64,000 nt of DNA from Hetaerina americana (GCA_022747635.1 JAKTNV010000009.1:1950999-2014998), one strand, 5' to 3'. Numbered from the stretch's first letter, positions 33,675-44,660 are shown. Translations and numbers: made by a program. The notes: generated from the sequence alone by a model not told the origin.

Positions 33675-33889
33675 TCGAAACCATGGTCGTGTTATATTAA
33701 AAAAGTGTGTGGAAGTGCAAAGTTGTTTTTTCTCTTTCTTTCATCTACATCTATCTACATCTACATAATACCCCGCAAGCCGCCGCAAGGGCGTGTGGCG
33801 GGGGGTGTTAGGTCACCAACCGTAAAAACGAAATTCTTTCACCTCACCATGAAAGAATTCCACCAAGTTAAGCCTGAAACTGTTAGATT
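33675..33889 (+). repeat. Inverted 5' segment of PLE-C
   Basis: Without the LINE tail at 33,743-33,831, this is the reverse complement of about 33,040-33,164: half of the hammerhead-like motif (starting at TCGAAACC), the leader and the first ~20 codons of the ORF (MKEFHQVKPETVRFI again readable). It ends at the 13-bp target duplication. Confidence 0.85.
33743..33831 (-). mobile_element. Very short CR1-like LINE 3' tail insertion
   Basis: About 88 bp: ATCTAC units, the GC hairpin block and GTTAGGTCACCAACCGTAAA, matching the last bases of family 2. CTTTC on both sides is a possible short target duplication. It interrupts the inverted PLE-C segment. Confidence 0.8.
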
Positions 33890-33902
33890 CATCAGGTGAT
33901 TA

Positions 33903-33975
33903 TGTCATTAAATTGAAACCTGTCGTATCAAATTTTATTTCGTGGAAAATTGCCAATTTTTAATTAATCATGATA
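33903..33975 (+). repeat. Half of the palindromic element split by PLE-C (right)
   Basis: Inverted partner of 24,335-24,410, with GAAACCTGTC where the hammerhead-like motif would end. Confidence 0.7.
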
Positions 33976-34227
33976 TTGCACCTTATCACGCCGGAAATCT
34001 CTCTCTTTTAATTTCGATTTAAGTTAATTTCTTAAAATAAACCTACGTTCAACCGCTGAGGGATTTTCAAGGATTCTTTTTAATATTCTCCGGAGCTTGA
34101 AAATTAACCGAAGAGGATTATCTCAGAAGAAAAAAAATTCTCCTCTTGACTGACGTTGGGCCTCAACTGAAAATACCTTTCTGTCGGCAGAAGGTGGTCT
34201 TTCGAAGGAGAAAACTTGATAAAAACT
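33976..34227. other. Nothing recognised
   Basis: AT-rich, no coding signal. Confidence 0.35.
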
Positions 34228-34880
34228 AGGTTATGGGATCCTGGGAAATGCCGTGCAAAGGTTGAGGCCTGCGTCAGAATTGGGGTATTTTTTTATGTGC
34301 TGTGTAAGGTCCAGTGGAGCGATGGATTTGATTCTGTAGGTGTTTTTCTGCTTTTCTGGAGTGCACTGTGTAGATTGTAAGAGGTTGTGTACTTGCTGAG
34401 AGTGGCTGTGGTGTTGAACATCCGGTGTCCGCGGATAGAGGGAGTTGGGAATCGAGCGTTTGCTTTGAGAAGGGTGACAGCTGGTGAAGTGTAGGCAATG
34501 ATGATGGTTAGTGACTTTGATGTGTACATAAGTGGTGAATTTGTTATTGTAAAGAGAGATGTCGGTGTCAAGAAGGGTCATGGTGGAGTCTGAAATGGAA
34601 GAGATGAATTTAACACTGGAAGAGGAATTTAAGGCAAATAAGAAATTCTAGAGAGACTTTGAGCCATATGTCAAGAGAATAAAAATGTCGTCTATGCAGT
34701 GGACGCATAAAAGAAGTTGGAGGGGTGGCTGTGACAAGAAAGTCTTTTGAAGATGGCCCATGAAGAGATTGGCGTATGATTGTGCGATCCTCGTTCCCAT
34801 GGCCAGTTCCCCGTTTGTAAGTATAATAAGGTATATTGCAATTTTTGTGTGGAGGAAAGTGGCTAGATTGAGAAGAAATT
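34228..34880 (-). pseudogene. PLE relic, RT motifs B and C
   Basis: The minus strand gives GELAMGTRIAQSYANLFMGH near 34,800 and VHCIDDIFILLTYGSKSL near 34,700 (RT motifs B and C). YVHIKVTNHHHCLHFTSCHP and KRSIPNSLYPRT follow near 34,525-34,435. The order matches PLE-A after motif B. Frameshifts and stops are present. No GIY-YIG remains. Confidence 0.85.
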
Positions 34881-34904
34881 CATTCGAAGTATGCACATAT
34901 ATAT

Positions 34905-35050
34905 ATATTTCCCTGTGCCGGTTATGGTCTCCCAGTAAGATCTGGTACACGAAAAATCACATAGTTTGGGTGGAATTGAAGGAGCCCAGAGTGCCTTACC
35001 CGGGAATCAAACCCGGGACCCTCCGGTCAAGAATCAAACGCTCTACTCTA
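34905..35050 (-). mobile_element. tRNA-derived SINE (family 1) copy
   Basis: On the minus strand: AGAGTAGAGCGTTTGATTC, then a B box in GGGTTTGATTCCCGG, and the body with CATAACCGGCACAGGGAA. It matches the SINE at 18.47-18.72 kb. Confidence 0.7.
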
Positions 35051-35085
35051 TTTATTTTTTTATACATAACAGTCAGAGACAGAGA

Positions 35086-36770
35086 TTAGGTGGGTCAGAT
35101 AATAGTTGAAGCAGGAGAGATCGAAGAGAGATGGAAAAAATGTATAGAAAAACTATATAGCAAAGAATTAAGACCTACAGATGGACATAGAAAAGGAACA
35201 AGACGTAAAGGAAGATAGCTTAGGTCCAGGCATACTTGACAATGAGATACAAAGGGCATCAAGGGAGATGAAGCTAAATAAGGCCGTGGGGGTAGATGAC
35301 ATTCCTGCGAAACTACTGAAATGCTTAACAAAATGTAAGAGGAAGAGGTTATATGGGCTAATTCGTAGTATCTATGATAAAGGAATCTAGGTGGAAGACC
35401 TTGTGAGATCAGTGTTAGTTCCTATTCCGAAAAAAGGTAAAGGCTACATCATTTGAAGACCACAGGACAATAAGTTTGATATTCCACGCAGCTAAAGTTA
35501 TTCTAAGGATAATAAACAAAAGGATAGAGATTAGGGCAAGTGATTACTTAGGGGATGACCAGTTTGGGTTGAGGAAGGGGAGAGGTACGCGTGATGCCAT
35601 TGCAGTGATGAGATTATTAATCGAGAGGAATATAGAACACAACCAGGAGGTATTTGCCTGTTTCGTAGATTTCGAAAAAGTGTTTGATAGAATGAATTGG
35701 AAAAAACCAATGAGTTGATTTTAGAAAATAGGAATAGATTGGAGGGACAGGAGGCTAATCCGCAACATGTACATGTCTCAACTGCTCAGGTGCGGGTAGG
35801 GAACGGGGAGTCCGGATGGACAGTGTTAGGAAGAGGTGTAAGGCTTGGTTGCCCATTATCACCATTGCTGTTGAGCCTGTATGCAGAGGAAATGATCAAA
35901 AAGGCATGGGAAGAACTAGAGGTAGGAATGAAAGTGGGCGGGTAATTCGTAAAATCAGTTAGGTTTCCAGATGACCAAATTTTGGTTTATCAGTCAGCCT
36001 AGGGGTTGCAAGCATTCCTTAGTGAATTGGAAACTCAGTGTGACAGGTATGGGATGAAAATCAATATTAGTAAAACAAAGGTTATGCGATTTTCTAGCAA
36101 GACAATGGCTAAGTTTAACATTAAAATATCAAGGCACAAACTAGAGCAGGTAGAACAGTTTACGTAACTCGGTAGTGTTTTGTATTAACACGAGCAAAGT
36201 AGTAGGGACGTAAGGAGGAAGAATTGCGCTAGGCAAAGAGGCTTTCTCAAGGAGGAGGGAGTTGATGACAGGGACGTTGAGTAAGGCTATTAAGAAAAGA
36301 CTCGTAAAAACTTTGATATGGAGCTAAGCTATGTACGGCGCGGAAACGTGGCCATTGAAGCAGAAGGATTGACGTAGACTGGAGGCTTTTGAAATGTGGG
36401 TGTGGAGAAGAATGGAGAAGGTGAAATGGACAGAGAAGAAAACAAACGAGGAAGTACTTGGTATGGTGGGCGAAGAGAGGGGTTTGTTGGGAGAAATCCT
36501 TTGGAGGCAGGAAAAGTTGATGGAGGGGGTATTGACCGGCAGTGGGATATTGAAGGCTGTAATAGAGGGTAGAATGTTAGGCAAATGAGGGAAGGGAAGG
36601 AAGAGGATATGGATGTTGGACGTGATGAATGGAGGAAGAAAGTACTCGGAGCTGAAGAGGGACCTGATGTAGAGTAGGATGTTGTGTTTTTCTGGGGGTA
36701 ACAAATTATTTAATTAGCAACTCTGTCCATCCAAAAACCTACCCTAAACGATAGATTTCCTAATAATAAC
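35086..36770 (+). pseudogene. Degenerate, 5'-truncated RTE LINE copy
   Basis: Aligns with 14,325-15,995 of the better RTE. Readable parts are KAVGVDDIPAKLLKCL (35,283), FGLRKGRGTRDAIAVMRLL (35,565), motif A FVDFEKVFDRM (35,660), motif B LGCPLSPLL (35,847) and the C-terminal MWVWRRMEKVKW (36,394). Motif C reads FPDDQIL, so its first position is changed. Many indels are present. Confidence 0.9.
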
Positions 36771-37429
36771 CGTATATGTATTCCCATTCATGAGATTTTA
36801 CATAAAATTTACTGCAGGCCAAAGATGAAGGTATTCTCCTTGGTAAAAATGCACCCTCGAAACGGAGAGTCCAATTGAGACAAAAATACATAAATGTTTG
36901 TCCTTTTGCTAGCGATTCCCATAAGACTCGTGGGCATGTTGCTTGAAATTTTTCCTGCAGCAAATGCATGAGAAAGCTTTGGGGACTGGATATGCAATAG
37001 CTGGACTCTGCTAATTCGTCCGATTAACCCGGTAGTAAGAGAAGTCGGCGGCCACTGGTTCATATTCCCATGCGGCATGGGCCTCTAGGATTGCTCCCAG
37101 AACATCTCAGCGGCACAATGGCCGATTTAATTGCCCTTGGAACCAACATTTCAATTCACTTCACTGGTGACGGATGCAATTATAGCAATACTTAAAGTTT
37201 AAAATGTGTCTAGCCAGAACTAACCGCTGACGCTTCTCCTAAAAGGCAGTGAGTTACTGGGAGTGATATTTTGTTTTCTTCTAAATTGGAACTTCTTAAA
37301 CAACATCGCAGGTCAACACGGGAATTTATTGAGCATAGACACGTCGAGCAAGGAAACGGTTGCCACCGTTTTGAAATATTTCCCTGCAATGCCGGGTGCT
37401 AGGTGAACAGACTACAGCCAACTTAAATC
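36771..37429. other. Nothing recognised
   Basis: No repeat or gene that I can identify. Confidence 0.35.
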
Positions 37430-37507
37430 TAGTCAAAATAACTTGGCCATTGTTCAGGAATACATGCCACCGAGTAACCATAAGGAAAAAGAGGTCGATA
37501 GGATATA

Positions 37508-38260
37508 CGAGGGTCATCCGGAAAGTAGTACCCGTTCGTGCCGCATGAAGTGCTGACGACGCGAGTAGCCGCTGGACGAGGTCAGATAGCTTCAGTGGCT
37601 TGTCTGCCTTCTCTGAGCCAAGTTGCGTGACGCTAGCATTGCCTGTGTTGTTTCTGTGATTGTTTACAATGTTTAAAAAAATTGAGAACGCCGCCAGTTG
37701 TGAAGTGAGGGCAGTGATTAAATTCCTCAATGCAAGAAACGTTCGCCCATGTGATATTCATCGCCAATTAAAGGAGGTGTATGGAGACAATGTAATGGAC
37801 GAGTCGTCTGTTCGGCGGTGGTGTCGCAACTTCAACATGGGGAGGGGGAACACACACGACGATGAGCGTTCGGGGAGACCATCTGTCATTACAGACCAAC
37901 TGGTGAGCTCAGTTGACGAATTCGTGAGGAACGATCGGCGCGTCACAATTGATGACATCTGTGAGCATTTTCCCAATGTTTCTCGAACAATTGTTCATGA
38001 AATTGTTAAACACCATCTGCATTATGCAAAAATTTGTGCAAGATGGGTCCCTCGCGTATCTCAATGAGCTGGCGGCGAAGGACTATGCAGCAGGAATACA
38101 GAAACTTGTCACACGTTATGACAAATGCCTTAATTTGCTTGGAGATTATGTTGAGAAGTAGTTTAAAGTATCCTCTTTCAAATAAAATTTTTTATGTTTG
38201 TTAATATTTACTTTTGTGTCTTTATTTCACGAACGGGTACTACTTTCCGGATGACCCTCG
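37508..38260 (+). mobile_element. Internally deleted mariner, sibling of 52,383-53,716
   Basis: A 753-bp element with the same 33-bp inverted repeats, flanked by TA (37,506-37,507 and 38,261-38,262). Outside one 581-bp internal gap I noticed only one difference from the intact copy (GGGG for GGAG near 37,880). The gap removes all three catalytic aspartates and shifts the frame. Such copies can be mobilised by transposase supplied in trans. Confidence 0.95.
37669..38067 (+). pseudogene. Truncated mariner transposase (DNA-binding part only)
   Basis: Starts at ATG 37,669 as in the intact copy and keeps the paired helix-turn-helix region up to KICARWVPR. The deletion then joins it out of frame, and it stops at 38,067. 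It could still bind inverted repeats and act as an inhibitor, which is inference. Confidence 0.85.
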
Positions 38261-38524
38261 TATGATCAGTTAAATGAGAAAATCGCGTGTGTTTCTGCAG
38301 GAAAACATTTGATAGTGATGTGAGATTGTAATGCGATTGTAGGTGACATCTCGCATGGCGGGTCTAGCGGTGAAATGTCAAATATGAAGGGCGGAGAGAA
38401 GAAATTACCCGTAGATTTCGAATGAGGAAGGAAAAACAGGTGGGGTGGAGGGAAATGCTTGAGGTGTCGCAAGAAGATAGATTAATGTGTTTTAATTCAG
38501 GAGAGAGTGCAAGGGAAAAAGGAG

Positions 38525-38685
38525 AGGGTTTTTGAATGAATGTATGCGCCACTGTGGGTATGTGTTTGCCTGTGTGAGTTGATTTTGAATGTGGTTTTGT
38601 TCCCTTTTACGGTTAATGACTTAACATTCCCCGCCACACGCCCTCGCGGCGGATTGTAGGGTGTGATGTAGATGATGTAGAATTA
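38525..38685 (+). repeat. CR1-like LINE 3' end
   Basis: CTTTTACGGTTAATGACTTA, then CCGCCACACGCCCTCGCGGC and GTAGATGATGTAG form the conserved 3' hairpin and tail. Confidence 0.8.
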
Positions 38686-39789
38686 GATGAAGAGAATAAG
38701 CTTTTTGGATGAGAAGCATCTCAACTTGTAAAAAGTATGAATAGCTGAATAAGGAAATAATATTAGTAAAAAGTGATTTATTCCACCACATAATCTAGTT
38801 CTAACAAACCGCCCAAAAGCTTTCAATAAGTAGGCTACTTGGGAGGATGAATGAAGAGGTACTTTTCGAACAAAATATTTGAACCTTCTTGACGTTGAAA
38901 TTAGAATAATGAACTAAGAGAAACTATCCGCTCTTGACTATTCAATCGGCGGCGATGATTTAGGCGCTCATTTTTTGCCCGACGTAAATTTACTCCCGGA
39001 TAAAATAATGTTCATTCTGGATTTCGGACGCATAAATAATCCGACGCTCACTTGGTGGCAAGATGTTGACAGCCCCATTGGTGATGAGCCAAAGATCCAG
39101 CGGGGTCACCGACCACTTCTAATGATCGACTTATCGTGAGAGCCGAGGAAATACCCTCCAATGAATTTCCAAAACATTTATTTTAATGGAAGTTGTAGAC
39201 TCACTGCTAGTGCGTCTAGAGCTTCTGTTAATATAATGTTTCACAAACATAAATTGTTATGACTTTTCGTTTCAACATACGTAATGTCGGAGCGAAGTAA
39301 CTGACTCTATCGAACTTTAGGCCAACATTTTTCCTTCGTTACCTCCGGATAGAGTGCATTTGTTATTCTTAACAATCCTCTGAAACGTAGGAATCTGTTT
39401 GAATTATAAGATGGGAACTGTGCGGGTAAGAAAAAGATCGGATTTTGTTTAAGTGCTCGTGAAGAGGTAACGAAGCATTTGACAAAATGCTGTGGAGGAG
39501 ATGGAGTGATAACTACATTTTAAAGACGTGTTATCTCCAAATTCAGAAATCAAGCTGGAGAAATTTCGATTTGGAGAACACGATTCTTTCATCTAGCTTC
39601 AGGGCTGTTAAAGACGTCTCAAATTGTGTCAACAGGCCTCTATTCCAAGGAATAATTTGAAGGGATAAGCAGAGCTGAAATCATAACTTGACATTAAATG
39701 TGAGGCAAAATATATAAACGATAGCTCATTATTGTGCACAATAAAATATTTCAATTTTTCTTGAATTACTGAAAATAGCCTAGTGTAAT
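38686..39789. other. Nothing recognised
   Basis: AT-rich sequence without supported genes or repeats. Confidence 0.35.
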
Positions 39790-40095
39790 TAGGTTGGTCG
39801 TTCAATTGGTCCTGAGTAAAGAATATAAAAACACATTATTTTGGGGAGATTTTTCCATCATTCAACATAATGTCCTTTCAGCTCGAAATATTTTCCCAGC
39901 TTTTCTTCAACTTTTTTCAGCCATTAAAAATGTAGAATTTAGGAAGGTACATCCTCAAAATAGGTATCTACAGCCTGTAGTGTGCTGACGACGACCTAGT
40001 TCGACGTCAATTGTTTTCTCCCGAACCATTTTTTCAAGTTTGGAGATAAAAAAAGTGACTGGTCACTAAATATGGAGGATTTTTTAATATTATTC
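39790..40095 (-). pseudogene. Mariner relic, C-terminal end and one inverted repeat
   Basis: The minus strand reads FLSPNLKKWFGRKQLTSN, then VDTYFEDVPS and a KKVEEKLGKYFELKGHYVE ending, the typical C-terminus of SETMAR-type mariners. The outer end TTAGGTTGGTCGTTCAATTG resembles a mariner terminal repeat. The 5' two thirds are missing. Confidence 0.75.
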
Positions 40096-40668
40096 GAACT
40101 TTAATTCCATAATTTTCTCCATCGGAGCTACGCAGCTGTGCACCCGTGAATCGTCTAAACGGAAGAGAATTTTATTCTTTGAAAATGAGGATGTTTTTCT
40201 TGATATCATCACTCAACCGGTAAATGTATACGTTTCCGATACTACGGGCGCCATCTCTTGGATTGTGTAAGGAATTATCAAACGACCCACCTGCAATGGC
40301 GCCAGTAAAAGCAATTTTATGAAATGATTGCTATGAAAGTCAATATCGCGTCTCGCCGGAAGGGATGCTGCCACCTCACAAGGAGTGCGAATGTGCGCAT
40401 TAATTTAAATGGATTTATTCGTGGGACGTGCGAAGGCTGACGCGCGAATGCCTCGTGCAACTACCTCCCATGAATGATATCCGTATCACGTCTCACTTCG
40501 TCGGGAGCCCAATTCCCTTGAAATAATCATGGATTCATTAAATTCGATAATATTAATGGAGAATGTTGAAATTTCACCCGCCGCAGCTGGGAATATTTTT
40601 GGGACATCATAACATTAATTGCTCCTAAAGCAAATTGCTATGCGACGGAAGAAGGCACTTCCCTTTTC

Positions 40669-40811
40669 CACATCGAGTATTTTTATTGCGACCTAGGTTT
40701 CGTTACAGCGTAACATCTTAAGCCACGAGATTTTACGCTGTAACGAAACCTGAAGATGTGTCGCTGTAACGAAACCTTGATCGTAATAAAAATACTCTAT
40801 GTGGAAAAGCA
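40669..40811. repeat. Palindromic element with hammerhead-like motifs
   Basis: Arms of ~50 nt (CTTTTCCACATAGAGTATTT on the minus strand of the right arm against CTTTTCCACATCGAGTATTT on the left) surround a centre with three copies of GCTGTAACGAAACC or its complement. Minus-strand motif 40,690-40,722: CTTAAGA, perfect GTTAC/GTAAC stem, GAAA, ACCTAGGT, C. Plus-strand motif 40,750-40,782: CTGAAGA, GAAA, CCTTGAT, C. Confidence 0.75.
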
Positions 40812-42634
40812 ATATGTCTTCTTTCATCATGAGAGATTTCCACCATGTTTACACTATGTCATTTAACACTTGTCATGTGTTAGCTATTATTTAAATGTCT
40901 GTTGAAAATTAGAACTACAAAATGTTCCTTTTGCCTTGCTTGATGCCAAACATAGCAGTGATTTTCGACAGCTAAAAATCAACAGCTTGGAGATTAAATG
41001 GACACCGCAAGTACGCAAGTCAAACATTTGCACTCGTAAATCATGGCAGCATTTTTCCCTTCCACGAAATGAGAATTTTCAACACGTAGGGACGCTTTAA
41101 TGGCTGCTGAAAGTCAGAGAGGTTGCAATTTCCCAGAAATCAACGGTCGCATCATTAAAACCTAAATGCTCTGACCTTTCCAAAAGGACTGACAAACGTA
41201 GTCTGGCGGAAATGGTAGCATTAACATGACTGGGATCGCTTTTCGGGCGAGCCACGTCATTTCCCGATTTCGATAAACGGAGTGGCTGGGGAGGGAGTTA
41301 CATCTCCACTAATTTCCATTCTCCTCTGGACGCTAGCGCCACAATCAGTCCACAAATTCATTCATCGGAAATAGTTCTGCAGCCATTGTACTTTTGGGAC
41401 CGACCTTGTATTTCTCCACCCTTGCAATCAGTCCCCATCAACTGCCTTCCCATTGCCGCGTGAGGTCATTGCAAGCGATAGTCGCTTTCTGCCGGAAGAA
41501 GAAAAAACAATGCCGAAGGGGCAGACATCCTCCACCGTGAATTACTCACGGATCCCTCGAACAGGCCCGAAGGAAACAAAGAGTTTAAAAATGTCGATTT
41601 CGAGAGAATCTCCTTATCGATTCCGCGCGAAGGGCGAGGGGAGGGAGGCGTCGGAAGATTGCGGAGTGTCCTTTGGTGGAGTCGCTCTCATTCGTCATGG
41701 TCCACTCCTGATCGAGGGATTTGCACGCGGCAACCAGGAGATTCCCGAAACACACTTGGATGTGGCCGATGATTGGGGCCAACGCCCTTTTTCCCAGATG
41801 GAGGGAGTGGGAGAGGGAGGGCGGGCGATGGAGAGGCCTGGATGGTGTTATGGAGGGCGAGGAGAGCCCGAGGGTGTGCCTCGGAATGAAGGAGGAACCT
41901 TTTTTTATAAAAGACGCCGGTGAGTGTGAAGTCATCTCCCCCTCTTTCTTGGGGTCTCATTTAAAGGTCAAAGGAAGGTTAAGTGCGCGAAGGAAGATAA
42001 AAGGACTCGCGTTAAGAGTGACGAGATAACAACATCACACCTTTATCTCCACGATACCTTGATAATATTTGTCGAGTCTCCTCCTGTTGGCGTTCTACGG
42101 ATCGCCATTGGTGAAAGAGAATTCGACACCATTTTGGTGTGTTGGCGCCCATGGATCCGCACCGCTGGATTCAGAGCCTGGATTCGGGGATCTGATGAGC
42201 GTTGCGTCGATCGACTCGGCAAGAAATGAAGAACGCAATCTTTGCTCTTCTTAATTTCCTTGTCCTTGAAATTTCAAAAATATCTCAGTATCAATGAAAA
42301 GGGTTCTCGTAGTCCTTCCGCGCACTTGGCATTCGCAGCCAGCGGTGGAGCGCCCGAGAGCGATGATTGATTAATTAGCCAATCCGGTTGCGATTCCTCA
42401 CGAATTTCCTCCAATCTCGCTTCTCATTTCCCTCTCTTTACTTCGAAGAAATTTCAACGCGAACAAAGCCGTTACACCCTGTTTATCCGCCAACTGATTC
42501 TTTCTACCTCACTAAACAGTTTTATGCTGCCACTTTGATAATTCAACATATATTTCGGTTGCAGCAATTCATTTATTTATTTATAATCATCCCAATAAAA
42601 GGTATCTATCTCATAAACAGTACACTATGAATTC
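40812..42634. other. No gene recognised
   Basis: A 156-codon open frame at 41,453-41,923 (+) is purine-rich, overlaps open frames on the other strand and matches nothing I know. I do not call it a gene. Confidence 0.35.
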
Positions 42635-42965
42635 CAGAGAAAATCCACCAGATTCGTCAAAAATTGTTATATAAGAAGACGAGTCTGAAAGGCCTTTGAG
42701 GGGAATTAGGCTGGGAGCCACTTGAGACGCGAAGAGAACAAGCGAGACTAAAACTTTTAGAAAGGTTCAGAAGAAACGAGTTTAACGATGACCTTAAGGA
42801 ATTATTATTATTACCCAAACTATTTGAGTAGGTCAGACCACAAAGATAAGATAATAGAGACAGATTCCAGTACAGATAGATGCAGATACTCGTTCTTTTC
42901 TCAGACAATCAAAAACCATAATTACAAGAAACCAAATTGAATATAGAAATATCAAAGACACTTAC
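42635..42965 (+). pseudogene. CR1-like LINE C-terminal fragment
   Basis: RREQARLKLLERFRRNEFND near 42,728 matches the esterase LINE's C-terminus, followed by NYRDSST-like remnants. It is truncated at both ends. Confidence 0.75.
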
Positions 42966-42969
42966 TTTA

Positions 42970-43085
42970 AATCTACATCTACAAAATACCCCGCAAGTCC
43001 CAAGGTGCAGGGCAAACAAGTATTGTGTATATTGTTAGGTCACCCTCCGTAGACTAGAATAAAACCGCATGTACCATCCCAATCA
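42970..43085 (-). repeat. CR1-like LINE 3' tail
   Basis: TCTACATCTACAAAATACCC, a degraded hairpin and GTTAGGTCACCCTCCGTAGA. It faces the fragment just upstream. Confidence 0.65.
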
Positions 43086-43494
43086 TTTTACCTCTACGTA
43101 AATATTAGTGTGACAATGCACTCGATAAATTTTAATCAGGCGAGAGAGAGTACTTGCAAGCAAACAGTAATCAATGAAAACATACGTATATCTAAATCAT
43201 GCTGCAGAACTGTTGAAAAGATGTGTCTATCAAATACAGAAGAATGGCATGCAGGATATCAACATAATATAGTATGTGGACTACCAATTTTAATCATCTC
43301 CTACGCGATTGCTGTCATGTCTATTTTGATCTTTGATGAAAGAACGAAACTTTATATATGTTCTACTCTAAGCTTTCCTCATATTACTTTGATGATCTGG
43401 TCTACCATAGTAAGTCGGGTAATATGTAATGTGTATTTAGCATCCTCAAACAAGTAAACTGCCTAAAATTTACGCAGTAATGTTAACCTGTATT
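43086..43494. other. Nothing recognised
   Basis: A 115-codon open frame at 43,110-43,457 (+) has two hydrophobic stretches but no family I recognise. Its neighbours are all LINE relics, so I leave it uncalled. Confidence 0.3.
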
Positions 43495-44425
43495 TAAGTC
43501 TACGGTCGACTAATGACTCCCATCCTAATTCTTCAAATAGTGTCGTAACACTGCTGCTTTATTCATGATAACTTTTCACAAACCTAGCTGCCCTTCTTTG
43601 CACTCGATCTAATTCCAAAACGAAGCCTACTTCATGAGGATGCCATACACTAGCAGCATACTCTAAGTGGGGCCTAACTAACATCAAATAACAAAGCTTC
43701 TTGACCATTTCATTACAATTCCCAAGTATTCTTACAATGAATCCTAACTTTTTATCAGCTATTCCGCAAACTTCAGGAATGTATTTTCCGCAGCACGTAT
43801 CTATAGTTATCGTTACACCTGAGTAGTTAACCGATTCCACGTCTGAAATTTTGGTTCCCTGCATTGTATAAGTGTTCCCTGGTGAAGTATCTTTCCTCCA
43901 AAAATGTATCGAAACACGTTTATTCAAATTTAATTCTAGCGCCCATGTCTCGCACCACTTTTGAATTGCATTCAGGTCGTTAGCTATTGATTCTCCATCT
44001 TCATGACTGGATATTTCCCTAATATATATGACGGCTTCGTCACAAATAGAGGAAGTTTACTGGGAACCTGAGACCTGATATCATTAATGTATAAAAGGAA
44101 AAATAGCGGACTGATAACGCTTCCTTGCGGGACACCCGATGTTACACTTACTATATCCGATGATGCCCCGTCTATTACGGCCCTTTGCTCGCAGCCTGTT
44201 AAAAAGTATCAATTGAATCTACTACATATTTATCAATCCCGTAGCTTCCCAAATTTTAGAGCAACTTTTATGAGGGGCTCTTTCGAATGCCTCCGTAAAA
44301 TCTGGAAATTAAACATCGACTTGGACGTTATTTTCTCCCAAGACCAAAATATCACGGACGAAAAGTGCCTGTTGGATCTTACAAGATCTAACCTTACATG
44401 TCAGGACACGATTAAACGTTGCGTA
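43495..44425 (-). pseudogene. CR1-like LINE relic
   Basis: The minus strand shows GVPQGSVISPLFFLLYIND near 44,150 (RT motif B), then KKLGFIVRILGNCNEMVKKL (43,750), RPHLEYAASVWHPHE (43,660) and RVQRRAARFVKSYHE. The FADD box is lost by frameshift. Confidence 0.85.
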
Positions 44426-44660
44426 GACATAAGGTTTCCTCGTAGGTGCAAGTGTATGTGAATTGATAGTATACATATGTATTTGCATGCGTGTAAGTTA
44501 TTACTTGTTTGCATGAATATATAAATGTCATTGTGGGTGCAGATAGGCATTATTTGTTAGCTTTTCACGTGGTTTTACCCTGTTTTCAGGTGGTGACCTA
44601 AACCCCCCGTCTCACGCCCTCGCGGCGGCTTGCGGGGTATTATTTAGATGTAGATGTGTT
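44426..44660 (+). repeat. CR1-like LINE 3' end
   Basis: Ends GGTGGTGACCTAAACCCCCC, CTCACGCCCTCGCGGCGG and ATTTAGATGTAGATG. It abuts the minus-strand relic head to head. Confidence 0.8.

Larger units (their letters stand above)
24411..33902 (-). mobile_element. PLE-C: recent Penelope-like element with 13-bp target duplication
   Basis: CATCAGGTGATTA occurs at 24,411-24,423 and 33,890-33,902 and brackets the whole insertion. Inside, on the minus strand, are a 584-bp direct repeat at each end (33,091-33,674 and 24,424-25,007), the N-terminal plus RT coding region (33,089-31,145), the GIY-YIG region (25,293-24,632), and an inverted 5' segment at 33,675-33,889. Two head-to-head LINEs (25,294-31,056) were later inserted between RT and GIY-YIG. 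Without them, and the short LINE tail at 33,743-33,831, PLE-C is ~3.6 kb. The direct repeats look identical by eye and have equal length, so insertion was recent. Confidence 0.9.
37430..38350 (+). pseudogene. RTE endonuclease fragment interrupted by a mariner
   Basis: 37,430-37,505 and 38,263-38,350 together match 13,395-13,560 of the RTE (QEYMPPSNHKEKEVDRIY, then QLNEKIACVSAGKHLIVM). The mariner at 37,508-38,260 splits it at a TA. Confidence 0.85.

Noticed and set aside
41453..41923. 156-codon frame on the plus strand
   Set aside because: Purine-rich, with long overlapping frames on the opposite strand. No family and no transcript evidence.
43110..43457. 115-codon frame with hydrophobic stretches
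   Set aside because: It lies between LINE relics in AT-rich DNA, where hydrophobic runs are expected by chance.
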